A stretch of 64,000 nt of DNA from Acidimicrobiales bacterium. Lineage in GTDB: Bacteria > Actinomycetota > Acidimicrobiia > Acidimicrobiales > Aldehydirespiratoraceae. The position numbers and the translations under genes were made by a program. The DNA is taken from assembly GCA_029263175.1 (NCBI GenBank), contig JAJCXZ010000032.1, positions 1 through 64,000 of the forward strand. The letters run 5' to 3'. The notes under the pieces were generated by a model. That model did no database searches and was not told the origin of the DNA. It worked only from the letters and a program-made list of their open reading frames with translations. Below, piece after piece: positions 51,526 to 59,458 of the stretch. Positions within the stretch are counted from its first letter, which is position 1. Each line of letters opens with the position of its first letter.

Positions 51526-52530
51526 TTAGGATCGGACTGTGTCGAGGACAGGTTTTGGTGTTGGTTTCGTCGCGACGGCGGGTTTGGAGCGGTTCACGAC
51601 CAGGATGCCGACGAAGACCAGGGACGCTCCCACGGCGACGGCGACGGTGAGCGCCTCGCCATAGAACGCGATTCCGATCGACAGTCCGAATATGGGCACC
51701 AGGAAGGTGAAGGCGTTGGCCCGGTTGAGGGGCAGGGTCTCGAGGACCGAAAGCCACAGCCAGTAGACGACCGCGGTGCCTGGCAGGGCGAGGCCCAACA
51801 AAACGACGACGAACGTGGGGGACCAGTCCACCTCGCCAGGTGACTCGGTGAACACGGCGATCATGCTGAGCGGGATCATGCCGATGAGGAGTTGGGTTCC
51901 GGCGGCCATCAGGGCGTCGACGGTGCCGGCAAGACGCTTGAACGCGACATTGGCGACCGTGATCCCGACCGCAGCGAGGAGTACGTAGACCACGCCGAGC
52001 AGGTAGTCGTCGCTGCTGCTTTGGGCGGTGAACCCGGGGGCGGCGATGGCCGCGATACCAATGAACCCCACGGCAAGGCCAACGGTGCCCGCGACACCGA
52101 GGCGTTCGTTGAGCACCAGGTAGGCGAGGACGGCGGCGAGCAGCGGCTGGGTGTTGGCGATCACGGTGGCCATGCCGGGTGCGATGTACTCCGCGGCATG
52201 GAACATCCCCAGGAACCCGAGCGTGGTTGCGCCCACCCCGGCCACGATCAACAACAACCAGGTACTCCGCCCGGTAGGCAGCCGCCGCCCGAGCAGCAGC
52301 CCGGTCCCGATGAGCGCGCTACCGGCGATAAAGGCCCGCATCGCGGCGAACGTGATATGAGGCGCCAGGGTCAGACCAGTGGTGATAAGCGGAAAACACG
52401 CCGCCCACAACACCATCACGGTGACGACCTTGAACGTCGCAGCGTTGCCGGCCACGAACCCCGCCACGCCGCGACGGCTCATGCGTTCTGGGCGTGCGCT
52501 GATCGTGGCAGTTTGAGAGACGCGGTTCAC
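51526..52530 (-). CDS. EamA/DMT-family transporter
   Basis: A 334-residue transporter of the drug/metabolite superfamily with ten hydrophobic helices. Two EamA repeats are visible: the first has VTVMVLWAACFPLITTGL and ANTQPLLAAVLAYLVLNERL, the second AVVYWLWLSVLETLPLNRA and ends VFVGILVVNRS. The GTG start follows GAGGTTGAG; several in-frame upstream codons exist, so the start is uncertain by about 25 residues. Substrate unknown. It may share a promoter region with the plus-strand small protein at 52872, where a CsoR-like half site lies. Confidence 0.83.
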   Translation of the reverse strand: MNRVSQTATISARPERMSRRGVAGFVAGNAATFKVVTVMVLWAACFPLITTGLTLAPHITFAAMRAFIAGSALIGTGLLLGRRLPTGRSTWLLLIVAGVGATTLGFLGMFHAAEYIAPGMATVIANTQPLLAAVLAYLVLNERLGVAGTVGLAVGFIGIAAIAAPGFTAQSSSDDYLLGVVYVLLAAVGITVANVAFKRLAGTVDALMAAGTQLLIGMIPLSMIAVFTESPGEVDWSPTFVVVLLGLALPGTAVVYWLWLSVLETLPLNRANAFTFLVPIFGLSIGIAFYGEALTVAVAVGASLVFVGILVVNRSKPAVATKPTPKPVLDTVRS

Positions 52531-52871
52531 CTCAACCTCGGTCACGACTGGGTTGTGCGCAAGACAGGCCGCGAACCCTGGCCTGTTCCGACTCGAACTG
52601 CGCGCCGCCAACGGTCAGAGCAACGGTGTCCTGGTGCGTGGTTGAGGTTGGCTTGTTCTTTGTGGGCTCCTGGGTGTGGCTCTCGACCGATGTGCGCAAC
52701 AGGGGGTCACCATACCTCGACTGGTTGATAGGCAGGGAAAGTATGGGCATACACACGTTCGGGCATGGCTCAAACAGATCACGCGGCGATTGGGACCATG
52801 GACCCTATACCCCTATGCAGTACGGGAGGAAAGTAGAAGCTGTGAGTCCGCATCGATGAAAGGTGCTCACC
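52531..52871. other. Divergent intergenic region
   Basis: 341 bases between the EamA gene and the His-rich small protein. I find no gene. It holds TTGGGA and TATGCA about 18 bases apart on the plus strand, with ATACCCCTATG (52805-52816) in the spacer. This resembles a half of the CsoR-like repeat, but symmetry is poor. Confidence 0.4.
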
Positions 52872-53099
52872 ATGATTGAGGCCGTTGCGGCCGACGACGA
52901 CCACGCAGGCTCCCACGCCGGGCATGGTGGGCACGGCTGGATGATGATCGCGTGTTGCGTGCCAATGCTTGCCATCGCCGCTGGGTTGTTGATCGCCGGC
53001 GTGATCAGCGCCGGCTTTCTGCTCTTCGCCGTTGCATGTACGGCCATGATGGCACTGATGATGCGTGGTATGTCCGCCGAGGCCAACCATGGGCACTGA
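52872..53099 (+). CDS. His-rich small membrane protein
   Basis: A 75-residue protein. The N-terminal 25 residues are His-rich (DDDHAGSHAGHGGHGW). A double helix follows with CC, PM and MM residues (MMIACCVPMLAIAAGLLIAG, AVACTAMMALMMRGM) and a His-containing end NHGH. The residues suit Cu or Zn binding at the membrane. Small proteins of this kind accompany CopA-type loci. AAAGG precedes the ATG. The next gene starts within its 3' end (11-base overlap), so translation is coupled. Confidence 0.72.
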   Translation: MIEAVAADDDHAGSHAGHGGHGWMMIACCVPMLAIAAGLLIAGVISAGFLLFAVACTAMMALMMRGMSAEANHGH

Positions 53100-53673
53100 C
53101 GCCCCAACCGAAGGCAGGGACAAAGTGGGGGATCAACCTCAGACGTTGGTGGGGATTTCGTTCGAGGATGCCTTCCGGGCTCGCGAGTTCATGACCGCAG
53201 CGAATCGTCTGGCGTCGAAGGGTGATCTCGTCCTCGCCGACACGGTACCCATCTTGAAAGACGACGGTGGCCATACAAAGGTGGCCGAGACAACAGCCCC
53301 CCCAAGCAGCCAACCGTGTGCGAAGCGGGGCGATGTGGGCCGGACTCGTCGGCCTGTTGCTCGGTGGTCCAGTGGGCTGGGTGGCGGGTATCGCCGCCGG
53401 CGCCGGGGCTGGAGTCATTGCTGCGAAAGTCATCGACCTCGGTATCTCCACGAGTGGGCTTCGGGGTTCCGTGAAGCGGCGAAACCCGGGTCTGCGACAG
53501 TCGCTCTCCTGGTCAGCGATCTCCAAGAGGACTCGTTGTTGCGAGAGGCTCGACGCTTCGCAGGATCACATCTGGTGTTCACCAACCTCGCTGACGGAAT
53601 GATCGATCGACTGGCCGACGCCCTGGGTGACGCCACAGGCCCTGACGCACGAACCGACCTGTCCCAGACATGA
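53089..53673 (+). pseudogene. DUF1269-like membrane-associated protein, two compensating frameshifts
   Basis: Frame 1 gives TLVGISFEDAFRAREFMTAA and LASKGDLVLADTVPILKDDG, then drifts at CCCCCCC (about 53294-53302). Frame 2 then supplies AANRVRSGAMWAGLVGLLLG and GWVAGIAAGAGAGVIAAKVI. Near 53450 the original frame resumes with EWASGFREAAKPGSATVALL and DLQEDSLLREARRF. The order is the normal DUF1269 plan, with a glycine-rich transmembrane hairpin. A 7-C run that would need 6 C explains the first shift. Either two sequencing indels or a decayed gene. Confidence 0.72.
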
Positions 53674-54221
53674 TCGCCGTAGCGGTCGTCGCCGCCCTTC
53701 TGGCTCTCGTCGCGGCGTGGATGTGGGTCATGCACAACCGGATGGTCCGGGTTCGAAACGGAGTCGAGGTGGCGTGGGCCCAGATCGACGTCCAGCTCAC
53801 CCGCCGTCACGATCTCATCCCCAACCTGATCGAAATGGTCCGGGGGTACGTCGGCCACGAACGCGCGGCTCTCGAGGCTGTCAGCGAGGCCCGGGCGAAC
53901 GCGAGCGCAGCCCGCGTGCCCGGGCAGAGATCGAGGGCCGAGCAAGATCTCTCGGGAGCGCTGCACAAGTTGCTCGCCATATCCGAGGCATACCCAGAGT
54001 TGCAGGCGAATAGGAGCTTCAGTGCATTGCAGACAGAACTGGTGTCCAGCGAGAACCTCATCACAGACAGTCGCAGTGTGTACAACGATGCAGTCCAAGA
54101 CTTCAACACCATGATCCAGCGCGTGCCGATGAACCTGATGGCACAGACGATGGGGTTCACCGAGCGCGAGTACTACGACGTCGGCGCCGACCGCCAGGGG
54201 CCCGGGGAGGTTCAGTTCTAG
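53670..54221 (+). CDS. LemA family protein
   Basis: A 183-residue LemA protein: N-terminal signal-anchor helix (about 3-20), then the family phrase VRVRNGVEVAWAQIDVQLTR and RHDLIPNLIEMVRGYVGHE, a coiled-coil helical bundle, and RSVYNDAVQDFNTMIQRVPM near the end. LemA proteins lie at membranes and their function is debated. The ATG overlaps the preceding stop, so it is coupled to the DUF1269-like gene. Confidence 0.9.
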   Translation: MIAVAVVAALLALVAAWMWVMHNRMVRVRNGVEVAWAQIDVQLTRRHDLIPNLIEMVRGYVGHERAALEAVSEARANASAARVPGQRSRAEQDLSGALHKLLAISEAYPELQANRSFSALQTELVSSENLITDSRSVYNDAVQDFNTMIQRVPMNLMAQTMGFTEREYYDVGADRQGPGEVQF

Positions 54222-54279
54222 ACAACCTGATGGTCGGCCGAAGTCGGCCGAAGCCAGCTGAGACCATGCGTCCCCGTTG

Positions 54280-54296
54280 TACTACAGTCTGTCGTA
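54280..54296 (+). promoter_or_regulatory. BlaI/MecI-type box upstream of the cytochrome b operon
   Basis: TACTACA-gtc-TGTCGTA is an inverted repeat with one mismatch to the BlaI/MecI consensus arms TACTACA/TGTAGTA. It lies 32 bases before the first gene of the operon. A second box at 61109 precedes the oxidase genes, and a BlaI protein is encoded at 59782. Confidence 0.72.
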
Positions 54297-54328
54297 GCTC
54301 GTTGGTGATCAGCATGGGGGAGGATCGT

Positions 54329-54619
54329 GTGAGCGAACGCGAATTCGAGCCGAAGGGCATGGAGGTCATACCGCCCGGGTCCCCCGCCGCGGAGTTGGCG
54401 CGGGTGATGAGTTGGCGCCGGGCCTTTGGTGTCGGGTTGGCTGTGCTCGGATACTTCGTTGTGTTCACCGTGTGGATTCCGTCGACGGTGGCGCAGCTCG
54501 AAGCGATCGAATCGTCGGCCCCGTGGATACAGGATCTCGCGGTCACCGGCTCTTGGGCGGTAGCGCTCTCGGTCGGTCTTGTCGGGCTTCGGCGGTCACA
54601 ACGAGCGGGTTGGATCTGA
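54329..54619 (+). CDS. Small membrane protein at head of the respiratory operon
   Basis: A 96-residue protein with two transmembrane helices (about 35-55 and 70-88) and a polar, acidic N-terminus. GGGGGAGG precedes the GTG at 54329; an ATG 15 bases earlier is also in frame. Its stop and the ATG of the oxidoreductase overlap as TGATG, so it belongs to the operon. It has no Cys or His and no family I recognise. A structural anchor for the oxidoreductase, placing it near cytochrome b, is a reasonable guess. Confidence 0.65.
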   Translation: MSEREFEPKGMEVIPPGSPAAELARVMSWRRAFGVGLAVLGYFVVFTVWIPSTVAQLEAIESSAPWIQDLAVTGSWAVALSVGLVGLRRSQRAGWI

Positions 54620-56391
54620 TGGACGCGCTGGAATTCTTCGATTCCAACATCCCTTGTCTCGCCGCCTGCCCTGTCCATACGAACGCCGGCTTGTACGTGG
54701 CGGCGATCGCGGACGGGGATGACGAGCTTGCCTACCTGACCGCGCGACTGCCCAACCCGTTCGCCTCCGTATGCGGGCGGGTGTGCGCGGCGCCATGTGA
54801 GGATGCGTGTCGTCGTGGGCAGATCGATGAGCCGATCGCAATTCGTGCGCTCAAACGATTCGTCACCGAACGTCACGGAGTGGAAGCTCCGGATGGTCAT
54901 CTTCGTCGCGATGTCATCGCGCCCCCGTTGCTCGAACGGGCGGCCAGTATCGGGATTGTGGGTGGCGGACCGGCGGGCCTGTCCGCAGCTCACGACCTAC
55001 GCCGCCACGGATACGACGTCACCATCTATGAAGCCACGGATCAGCTCGGCGGGATGATGCGGTTGGGAATCCCCGAGTACCGCCTCGACCGCGATGTGAT
55101 TCGCAGCGAGATCGATGCGATCGTGGCGATGGGCGTCAACGTTCGCCTCGAGCAGCGACTTGGCCACGAAGTATCACTCGCCGGTCTGCGGGCCGACCAC
55201 GATGCGGTCTTCTTGGCTTTCGGTGCAACCCTGGGGCGTGGCCTGAACATCGACGGGCACGACGCGGACGGTGTGCTGCGGGCAATCGAATACCTGATCA
55301 ACGTGAACCGGGGATTCCAGGTCGACATCGGTGAGCGCGTCCTGGTGGTCGGTGGCGGCGACGTTGCGATGGACGCGGCGCGCACGGCGCTGCGCGCAGA
55401 TGCATATGGCGATGGCGCGTCTGCCGCTCGCGGGTCGATGACCGAGGCCTTGGACGTGGCGCGGACCGCTGCTCGATCGGGCGCTCGCGACGTGATGGTC
55501 ATGTCGCTCGAGTCGCTCGACGAGATGCCGGCGTCCGCCTTCGAGATCGAAGAGGCGGAAAATGAGCACATCACGTTCATCAATCGGCGGGGCCCGAAAC
55601 GAGTCCTCGCTGACGACGGTCGGGTGTCGAGCATCGAGACTGTCGGTGTCTTGTCAGTCTTCGACGACGAGGGGAGATTTGCGCCGGTATTCGATCCTGA
55701 TGATGTCCAGATCATCGAAGTCGACACCGTGATCTTGGCTGTTGGCCAGGCGGTTGATACCGCTGCGCTGGGCGCCGATGGACCCGACCTGAGTGCGCGC
55801 GGCACCATCGGGGTAGGCGACTCGCTCGCCACATCGTTGCCGATGGTCTGGGCGGGGGGCGATGCCGCGCACGGACCACGCACACTGATCGAAGCAATTG
55901 CGGACGGCCGACGGGTCGCGGCGAGCATGCACGAAGCGCTCGGTGGGGAATCTGATCAGCAAGCCGGTGGCTCGATGGTGCAGCTTCAGCAATTCCACCG
56001 CTACCAGGATGACTACGACCGCGTCGACCGAGTGGATGTACCCACGATTTCGACCGACCGTCGGATCGGTCTGGCCGAGGTCGAGACCGGCTTCACCGAG
56101 GAGCAGGCTCGGTGTGAGGCCAATAGATGCCTTCGCTGTTTCGCCAACATTTTGTTGGACACCGAGGCGTGCGTGCTCTGTGGGCTCTGCTCGGACGTGT
56201 GCCCGATCGATCTGATCGCACTCGTTCCCTCGGAGGAGATCGATCCGGGGCTGGTGGGCGGCACGGCGCTCACATTGGATGAGACAGCGTGTATTCGATG
56301 CGGGCTGTGCATCGAGCGTTGCCCCACCAAGGCGCTGTCGATGGGCATGTGGTCTGGTGTCGGAGTTCCGGTCGAGTTGGGGATGCGATGA
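54619..56391 (+). CDS. FAD-dependent oxidoreductase with two 4Fe-4S clusters (GltD-like)
   Basis: A 590-residue flavoprotein. The N-terminal Cys-rich region (IPCLAACPVHTNAGLY, VCGRVCAAPCEDAC) is a Fer4_20-type FeS domain as in glutamate synthase small subunits. GIVGGGPAGLSAAHDL is the FAD loop and VLVVGGGDVAMDAARTALR the NAD(P) loop. At the C-terminus CVLCGLCSDVCPID and CIRCGLCIERCPTK are two 4Fe-4S ferredoxin motifs. No glutamate synthase large subunit is near. The gene is fused by overlap to a cytochrome b gene, so electrons from NAD(P)H or ferredoxin probably enter the quinone pool here. Confidence 0.88.
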   Translation: MDALEFFDSNIPCLAACPVHTNAGLYVAAIADGDDELAYLTARLPNPFASVCGRVCAAPCEDACRRGQIDEPIAIRALKRFVTERHGVEAPDGHLRRDVIAPPLLERAASIGIVGGGPAGLSAAHDLRRHGYDVTIYEATDQLGGMMRLGIPEYRLDRDVIRSEIDAIVAMGVNVRLEQRLGHEVSLAGLRADHDAVFLAFGATLGRGLNIDGHDADGVLRAIEYLINVNRGFQVDIGERVLVVGGGDVAMDAARTALRADAYGDGASAARGSMTEALDVARTAARSGARDVMVMSLESLDEMPASAFEIEEAENEHITFINRRGPKRVLADDGRVSSIETVGVLSVFDDEGRFAPVFDPDDVQIIEVDTVILAVGQAVDTAALGADGPDLSARGTIGVGDSLATSLPMVWAGGDAAHGPRTLIEAIADGRRVAASMHEALGGESDQQAGGSMVQLQQFHRYQDDYDRVDRVDVPTISTDRRIGLAEVETGFTEEQARCEANRCLRCFANILLDTEACVLCGLCSDVCPIDLIALVPSEEIDPGLVGGTALTLDETACIRCGLCIERCPTKALSMGMWSGVGVPVELGMR

Positions 56392-57119
56392 GCCTGAGCG
56401 GTCGAGTACGACAGTCCGTGGTTGGGCGTTCGATCTGGCGTTCGGGGGACGTCGCCACCGACCGTGACCGGGCCACCAAGCACTGGTCGAGCTTCTTGTT
56501 GCACCTCTACCCGGTGAAGGTGCGGCGCGAAGAGCTGGCATTTCGCTATTCGTGGTTCCTCGGCGTGATCTCGCTGGTGCTGTTCGCATCACTGTTCGTG
56601 TCCGGCATGTATCTGATGTTTTTCTATGTCCCGTCCCCGGCGACGGCATACGGTGACATCGAGTACCTGCAGACCGAGGTGGCCTTCGGCCAGTTCATCC
56701 GCAACGTACACCGATGGTCAGCTCATCTGATGGTGCTGGCCGTCGCGGCACACATGACACGTGTCTTCTACCGCGGTGCATACAAACCACCCAAGGAGTT
56801 CAACTGGGTGATCGGTGTGTTTCTGCTCGTGCTCACGCTTTTGATGTCCTTCACCGGGTACCTGTTGCCGTGGGATCAGCTGGCCTACTGGGCGATCACA
56901 GTCGGCTCGTCGATGGCTGCATTCGCTCCCTGGATCGGTGATCAGGCACAACAGGCCCTGATCGCCGGAGATCAGGTCGGATCGGCCACCCTCATTCGCT
57001 TCTATGTGCTGCATGTGGCCGTGCTTCCAGGCCTGATGGTCTTTCTCGTCATGTTCCATCTGTGGCGCTGGCGAAAAGACTCGATGCTCAGTCAACCCGA
57101 GGAGAGCGAGCATGGCTGA
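56388..57119 (+). CDS. Cytochrome b, N-terminal half (b6 type)
   Basis: A 243-residue split cytochrome b. Four transmembrane helices carry the paired haem His: RNVHRWSAHLMVLAVAAHMT (helix B) and RFYVLHVAVLPGLMVFLVMFH (helix D). The length and loss of the C-terminal helices match cytochrome b6 of split complexes, not the long cytochrome b of actinobacterial bcc complexes. FTGYLLPWDQLAYWA is the Qo-side loop. The ATG overlaps the oxidoreductase stop by four bases. It pairs with subunit IV, Rieske and cytochrome c that follow. Confidence 0.92.
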   Translation: MSLSGRVRQSVVGRSIWRSGDVATDRDRATKHWSSFLLHLYPVKVRREELAFRYSWFLGVISLVLFASLFVSGMYLMFFYVPSPATAYGDIEYLQTEVAFGQFIRNVHRWSAHLMVLAVAAHMTRVFYRGAYKPPKEFNWVIGVFLLVLTLLMSFTGYLLPWDQLAYWAITVGSSMAAFAPWIGDQAQQALIAGDQVGSATLIRFYVLHVAVLPGLMVFLVMFHLWRWRKDSMLSQPEESEHG

Positions 57120-57633
57120 CGAGAGTCCGAGGATCATAGGAGAACGCCGCGTGCTCGGCGTCGTCCCAGGGCGACCGCCGGTCGGTGAACGAAAAGATCC
57201 GCAGGTGGACGATTCAGTGATGGTGTGGCCCCACCTGCTTGTTCGCCACGCCGTCGTTGCCGTCGCGATGCTGCTGGTCGTCCTCATTCTCTCCATTCTT
57301 TTCGACGCCCCGCTGCGTGAGATCGCGAACCCCACGGAGACACCAAACCCCGAAAAGGCCCCCTGGTACTTCGCTGGTCTCCAGGAGCTGCTCGCGAGGT
57401 TCCACCCGGTCGTGGCGGGGGTACTGGTGCCGGCAGGCATTGTCATCGGTCTCGTCACGCTGCCCTACATCGACCGGAACCCGGCAATGGCAGCGAACCG
57501 GCGGAAGGTGGCCGTGGCCACCTTCACCATCTTTCTCGTCGCTTGGATCGCCTTGACCGTGGTTGGGTTCGCGTTCCGGGGCCCGAACTGGTCATGGGTG
57601 TGGCCCTGGCAGGAATGGCATGGAGAGCTGTGA
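57112..57633 (+). CDS. Cytochrome b/c complex subunit IV-like (PetD type)
   Basis: A 173-residue membrane subunit forming the C-terminal half of cytochrome b. ETPNPEKAPWYFAGLQELL is the Qo motif region; the canonical PEWY appears as APWY, as in some split bc complexes. Three hydrophobic helices follow a polar N-terminus. It overlaps cytochrome b by eight bases and the Rieske gene as TGATG. This split organisation is typical of b6f-like or Firmicute complexes and unusual in Actinobacteria. Confidence 0.88.
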   Translation: MADESPRIIGERRVLGVVPGRPPVGERKDPQVDDSVMVWPHLLVRHAVVAVAMLLVVLILSILFDAPLREIANPTETPNPEKAPWYFAGLQELLARFHPVVAGVLVPAGIVIGLVTLPYIDRNPAMAANRRKVAVATFTIFLVAWIALTVVGFAFRGPNWSWVWPWQEWHGEL

Positions 57634-58136
57634 TGGAGAGTTACGGGCGACGACGGTTCCTGTCCCGGGTGTGGCGCTGGACGGCCGGTGTGGTCGCGGC
57701 CGCCGGAGCGTGGACTACCTGGGATGTTTTACGGCCTGGCCGTAGCGCCAGTGCCGGACCGGTTCGCACGGTGAGCCCTGAGCAGGTAACGCAGACCGGT
57801 GTGCTCGAAATCAGCGAAATGAGCGGCTATCTCACGCGGGTGGATGACGAAATTGTCGCTCTCTGGTGGCGTTGCCCGCATTTGGGCTGCAAGGTGCCGT
57901 GGTGCGAGAGCTCCAGTCAATTCGAATGCCCATGCCACGGATCGGTGTTCAACCGCGTCGGCGAGTACCGCCGGGGACCCTCACCGAGGGGAATGGACCA
58001 TTATTCGACCACAACGGAGAACGGCGTGATCGTGGTCGACACCGCAGCGGTGTCCGATGGCGATCCGCCCGGCGAGGAGTCCATTGACGAACCGCCCACC
58101 GGCCCCGAATGCCTCGGAAGTGAAGCCGGCTCATGA
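57633..58136 (+). CDS. Rieske 2Fe-2S protein
   Basis: A 167-residue Rieske subunit. N-terminal RRRFLSRVWRWTAGVVAAAG looks like a Tat-type signal-anchor (twin Arg, hydrophobic core). Cluster ligands are in CPHLGCKVPWC and CPCHGS, giving two Cys and two His plus the disulfide Cys. GEYRRGPSPRG is the C-terminal Pro loop. The tail from about 140 is polar and acidic. It links quinol oxidation at cytochrome b to the dihaem cytochrome c behind it. Confidence 0.92.
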   Translation: MESYGRRRFLSRVWRWTAGVVAAAGAWTTWDVLRPGRSASAGPVRTVSPEQVTQTGVLEISEMSGYLTRVDDEIVALWWRCPHLGCKVPWCESSSQFECPCHGSVFNRVGEYRRGPSPRGMDHYSTTTENGVIVVDTAAVSDGDPPGEESIDEPPTGPECLGSEAGS

Positions 58137-58978
58137 TGGCCGGCCGCGAGCGAGACGCCGAACTCGAACAGGCCACGAACCGATGGATCGGCGTCGGCAT
58201 CGGGCTCACAGCTTTGTTCGCACTCATGTTCCCCATCTATCGCTGGTACGAGCCGGCCGGCAGAGCCGACGCGCGAGCCGAGCTCGAGACTTCCCTCGCC
58301 GCACAGGGTGCGGTTCTCTATCAGGGTAGTTGTGCGTCGTGTCACGGAGCCCAAGGCCAAGGGGTCGACGCCCCCGCGCTGAACTCCCGACAGTTTCTCG
58401 AAGCCGCCGATGATGAACAGATCGCCTCTCTGATAGCCCACGGCATCCCGGGCACAGAGATGTCTGCGTACTCACTGGACTTCGGCGGCTTTCTCACCTC
58501 CGAACAGATCGAAGCGCTCACGACCTATCTCCGCTCGCTTGAGCTCGATGCCCCCGACCGGCCGGACTGGCGGTTCCCACCCGAGGCGGATGGGCACGAC
58601 GATAGTGCGGCAGACGAGCACGGTGACGAGCCGGCCGACGTCGAGGCTCCGACCGAGCATGACGACGAGGCTCCGACCGAGCACGACGACGAGTCGACCG
58701 ACACGCAGGAGGAAGTCGGGGTGGTGGAGGAATCAGTGGCATTCGACGCGGCCGCTACGTATGCCTCGTCCTGCGCTCGCTGCCACGGCGCCGACCTGAG
58801 CGGTGACACCGGACCGGATCTTGGCGCGACGTCTCATTCCTTGAGTGAGCCCGATGAGCACCTCGCGGAAGCAATCACGTTCGGGCGACGGGAAATGCCC
58901 GCGTTTGTCGACGAACTCACGGCCGAAGAGATCGATCAGATCGTCGCCTTCATCCGTCAGGTTCAGGCCGAGCCGTGA
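58133..58978 (+). CDS. Dihaem cytochrome c with membrane anchor
   Basis: A 281-residue protein. An N-terminal helix (about 20-38) anchors it. Two haem sites: CASCHGAQGQGVDAPAL, with axial Met near GTEMSAYS, and CARCHGADLSGDTGPDL, with Met in FGRREMPAFV. Between them is an acidic linker (about 150-195) with tandem EAPTEHDD units. The two domains are homologous, like the double c-type subunit in bcc complexes, which hands electrons directly to the oxidase. The ATG overlaps the Rieske stop. No soluble cytochrome is seen nearby. Confidence 0.9.
   Translation: MMAGRERDAELEQATNRWIGVGIGLTALFALMFPIYRWYEPAGRADARAELETSLAAQGAVLYQGSCASCHGAQGQGVDAPALNSRQFLEAADDEQIASLIAHGIPGTEMSAYSLDFGGFLTSEQIEALTTYLRSLELDAPDRPDWRFPPEADGHDDSAADEHGDEPADVEAPTEHDDEAPTEHDDESTDTQEEVGVVEESVAFDAAATYASSCARCHGADLSGDTGPDLGATSHSLSEPDEHLAEAITFGRREMPAFVDELTAEEIDQIVAFIRQVQAEP
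58643..58690 (+). repeat. 24-base tandem repeat in the cytochrome c linker
   Basis: GAGGCTCCGACCGAGCA.GACGAC occurs twice in a row, coding EAPTEHDD twice. It forms a flexible acidic linker between haem domains. Confidence 0.75.
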
Positions 58979-59037
58979 TCACGGCGACGAGTCGACGCTC
59001 AAGGAGCAACCAGGCTGGATAGGCCAGTTGGTTGGCG

Positions 59038-59271
59038 TCAGGGCGAAGTCGGGTGTACTACCGAGTCGATCGAGTCCGAATTCTGGTCGGTGGAGGCCGC
59101 GGAAACCTGGCGGGCTGTGCTGCGACCGATCCAGAACACTGCGGCCAGCATCGCGCCGCATCCGATCGCGGCCAGAGCCAGTGCCCAACCGATGCCCCAA
59201 CCGAGCACCAAAGCCAACAGGACGCCGGCACCGATCAACCACATGTGCTGAGTACCTCGTTCATGAACCAT
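59038..59271 (-). CDS. Small membrane protein of the metal island
   Basis: A 77-residue protein with two hydrophobic segments (MWLIGAGVLLALVLGWGIGW, and one ending AVFWIG) after a His-containing start. AAGGAGG sits eight bases before the ATG at 59271; two upstream in-frame ATGs are possible. Its function is unknown. It is divergent from the His-rich peptide at 59459, and the interval between is rich in G/C tracts like CsoR half sites. Confidence 0.6.
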   Translation of the reverse strand: MVHERGTQHMWLIGAGVLLALVLGWGIGWALALAAIGCGAMLAAVFWIGRSTARQVSAASTDQNSDSIDSVVHPTSP

Positions 59272-59458
59272 CTTCATGTCCTCCTTGTGCAAGGGAATAC
59301 CTATCCCTCCCCCAGTCTCGATAGCGCTAGGGGGTACGAGTAGGGGAGAAGGTCCTGTTGAGCGAGTGCGCTCCTTGCAGGACCTTAGGCCCTACCCCCT
59401 ATCCCCATTGTTTGATCTGCTGGTTGCAGAGTTCGACCCCAGAGAGGGAGTGATCACC
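59272..59458. promoter_or_regulatory. Divergent regulatory interval with CsoR-like half sites
   Basis: G/C-tract half sites such as AATACCTATCCC (59296-59307), GGGGGTACGAGTAGGGG (59330-59346) and CCCTACCCCCTATCCCC (about 59390-59406) occur at both promoters. Symmetry is weaker than at copA, so regulation by CsoR is only suggested. Confidence 0.45.
59349..59386 (+). promoter_or_regulatory. Two-stage hairpin in the leader
   Basis: AAGGTCCTG and CAGGACCTT form a 9-bp stem, and inside it GAGCG-AGTG-CGCTC forms a 5-bp stem. A stable leader structure 73 bases before the small His-rich gene. No U run follows, so an RNA regulatory element or protein site is as likely as a terminator. Confidence 0.45.

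Noticed and set aside
49955-51757. 600-codon minus-strand open frame over the APC permease
   Set aside because: Arg/Pro/His-rich translation with no domain; the permease in another frame of the same strand explains the region.
54412-54618. N-terminal extension of the FAD oxidoreductase
   Set aside because: It overlaps the small membrane protein gene; ATG 54619 in TGATG with that gene's stop is the natural start.
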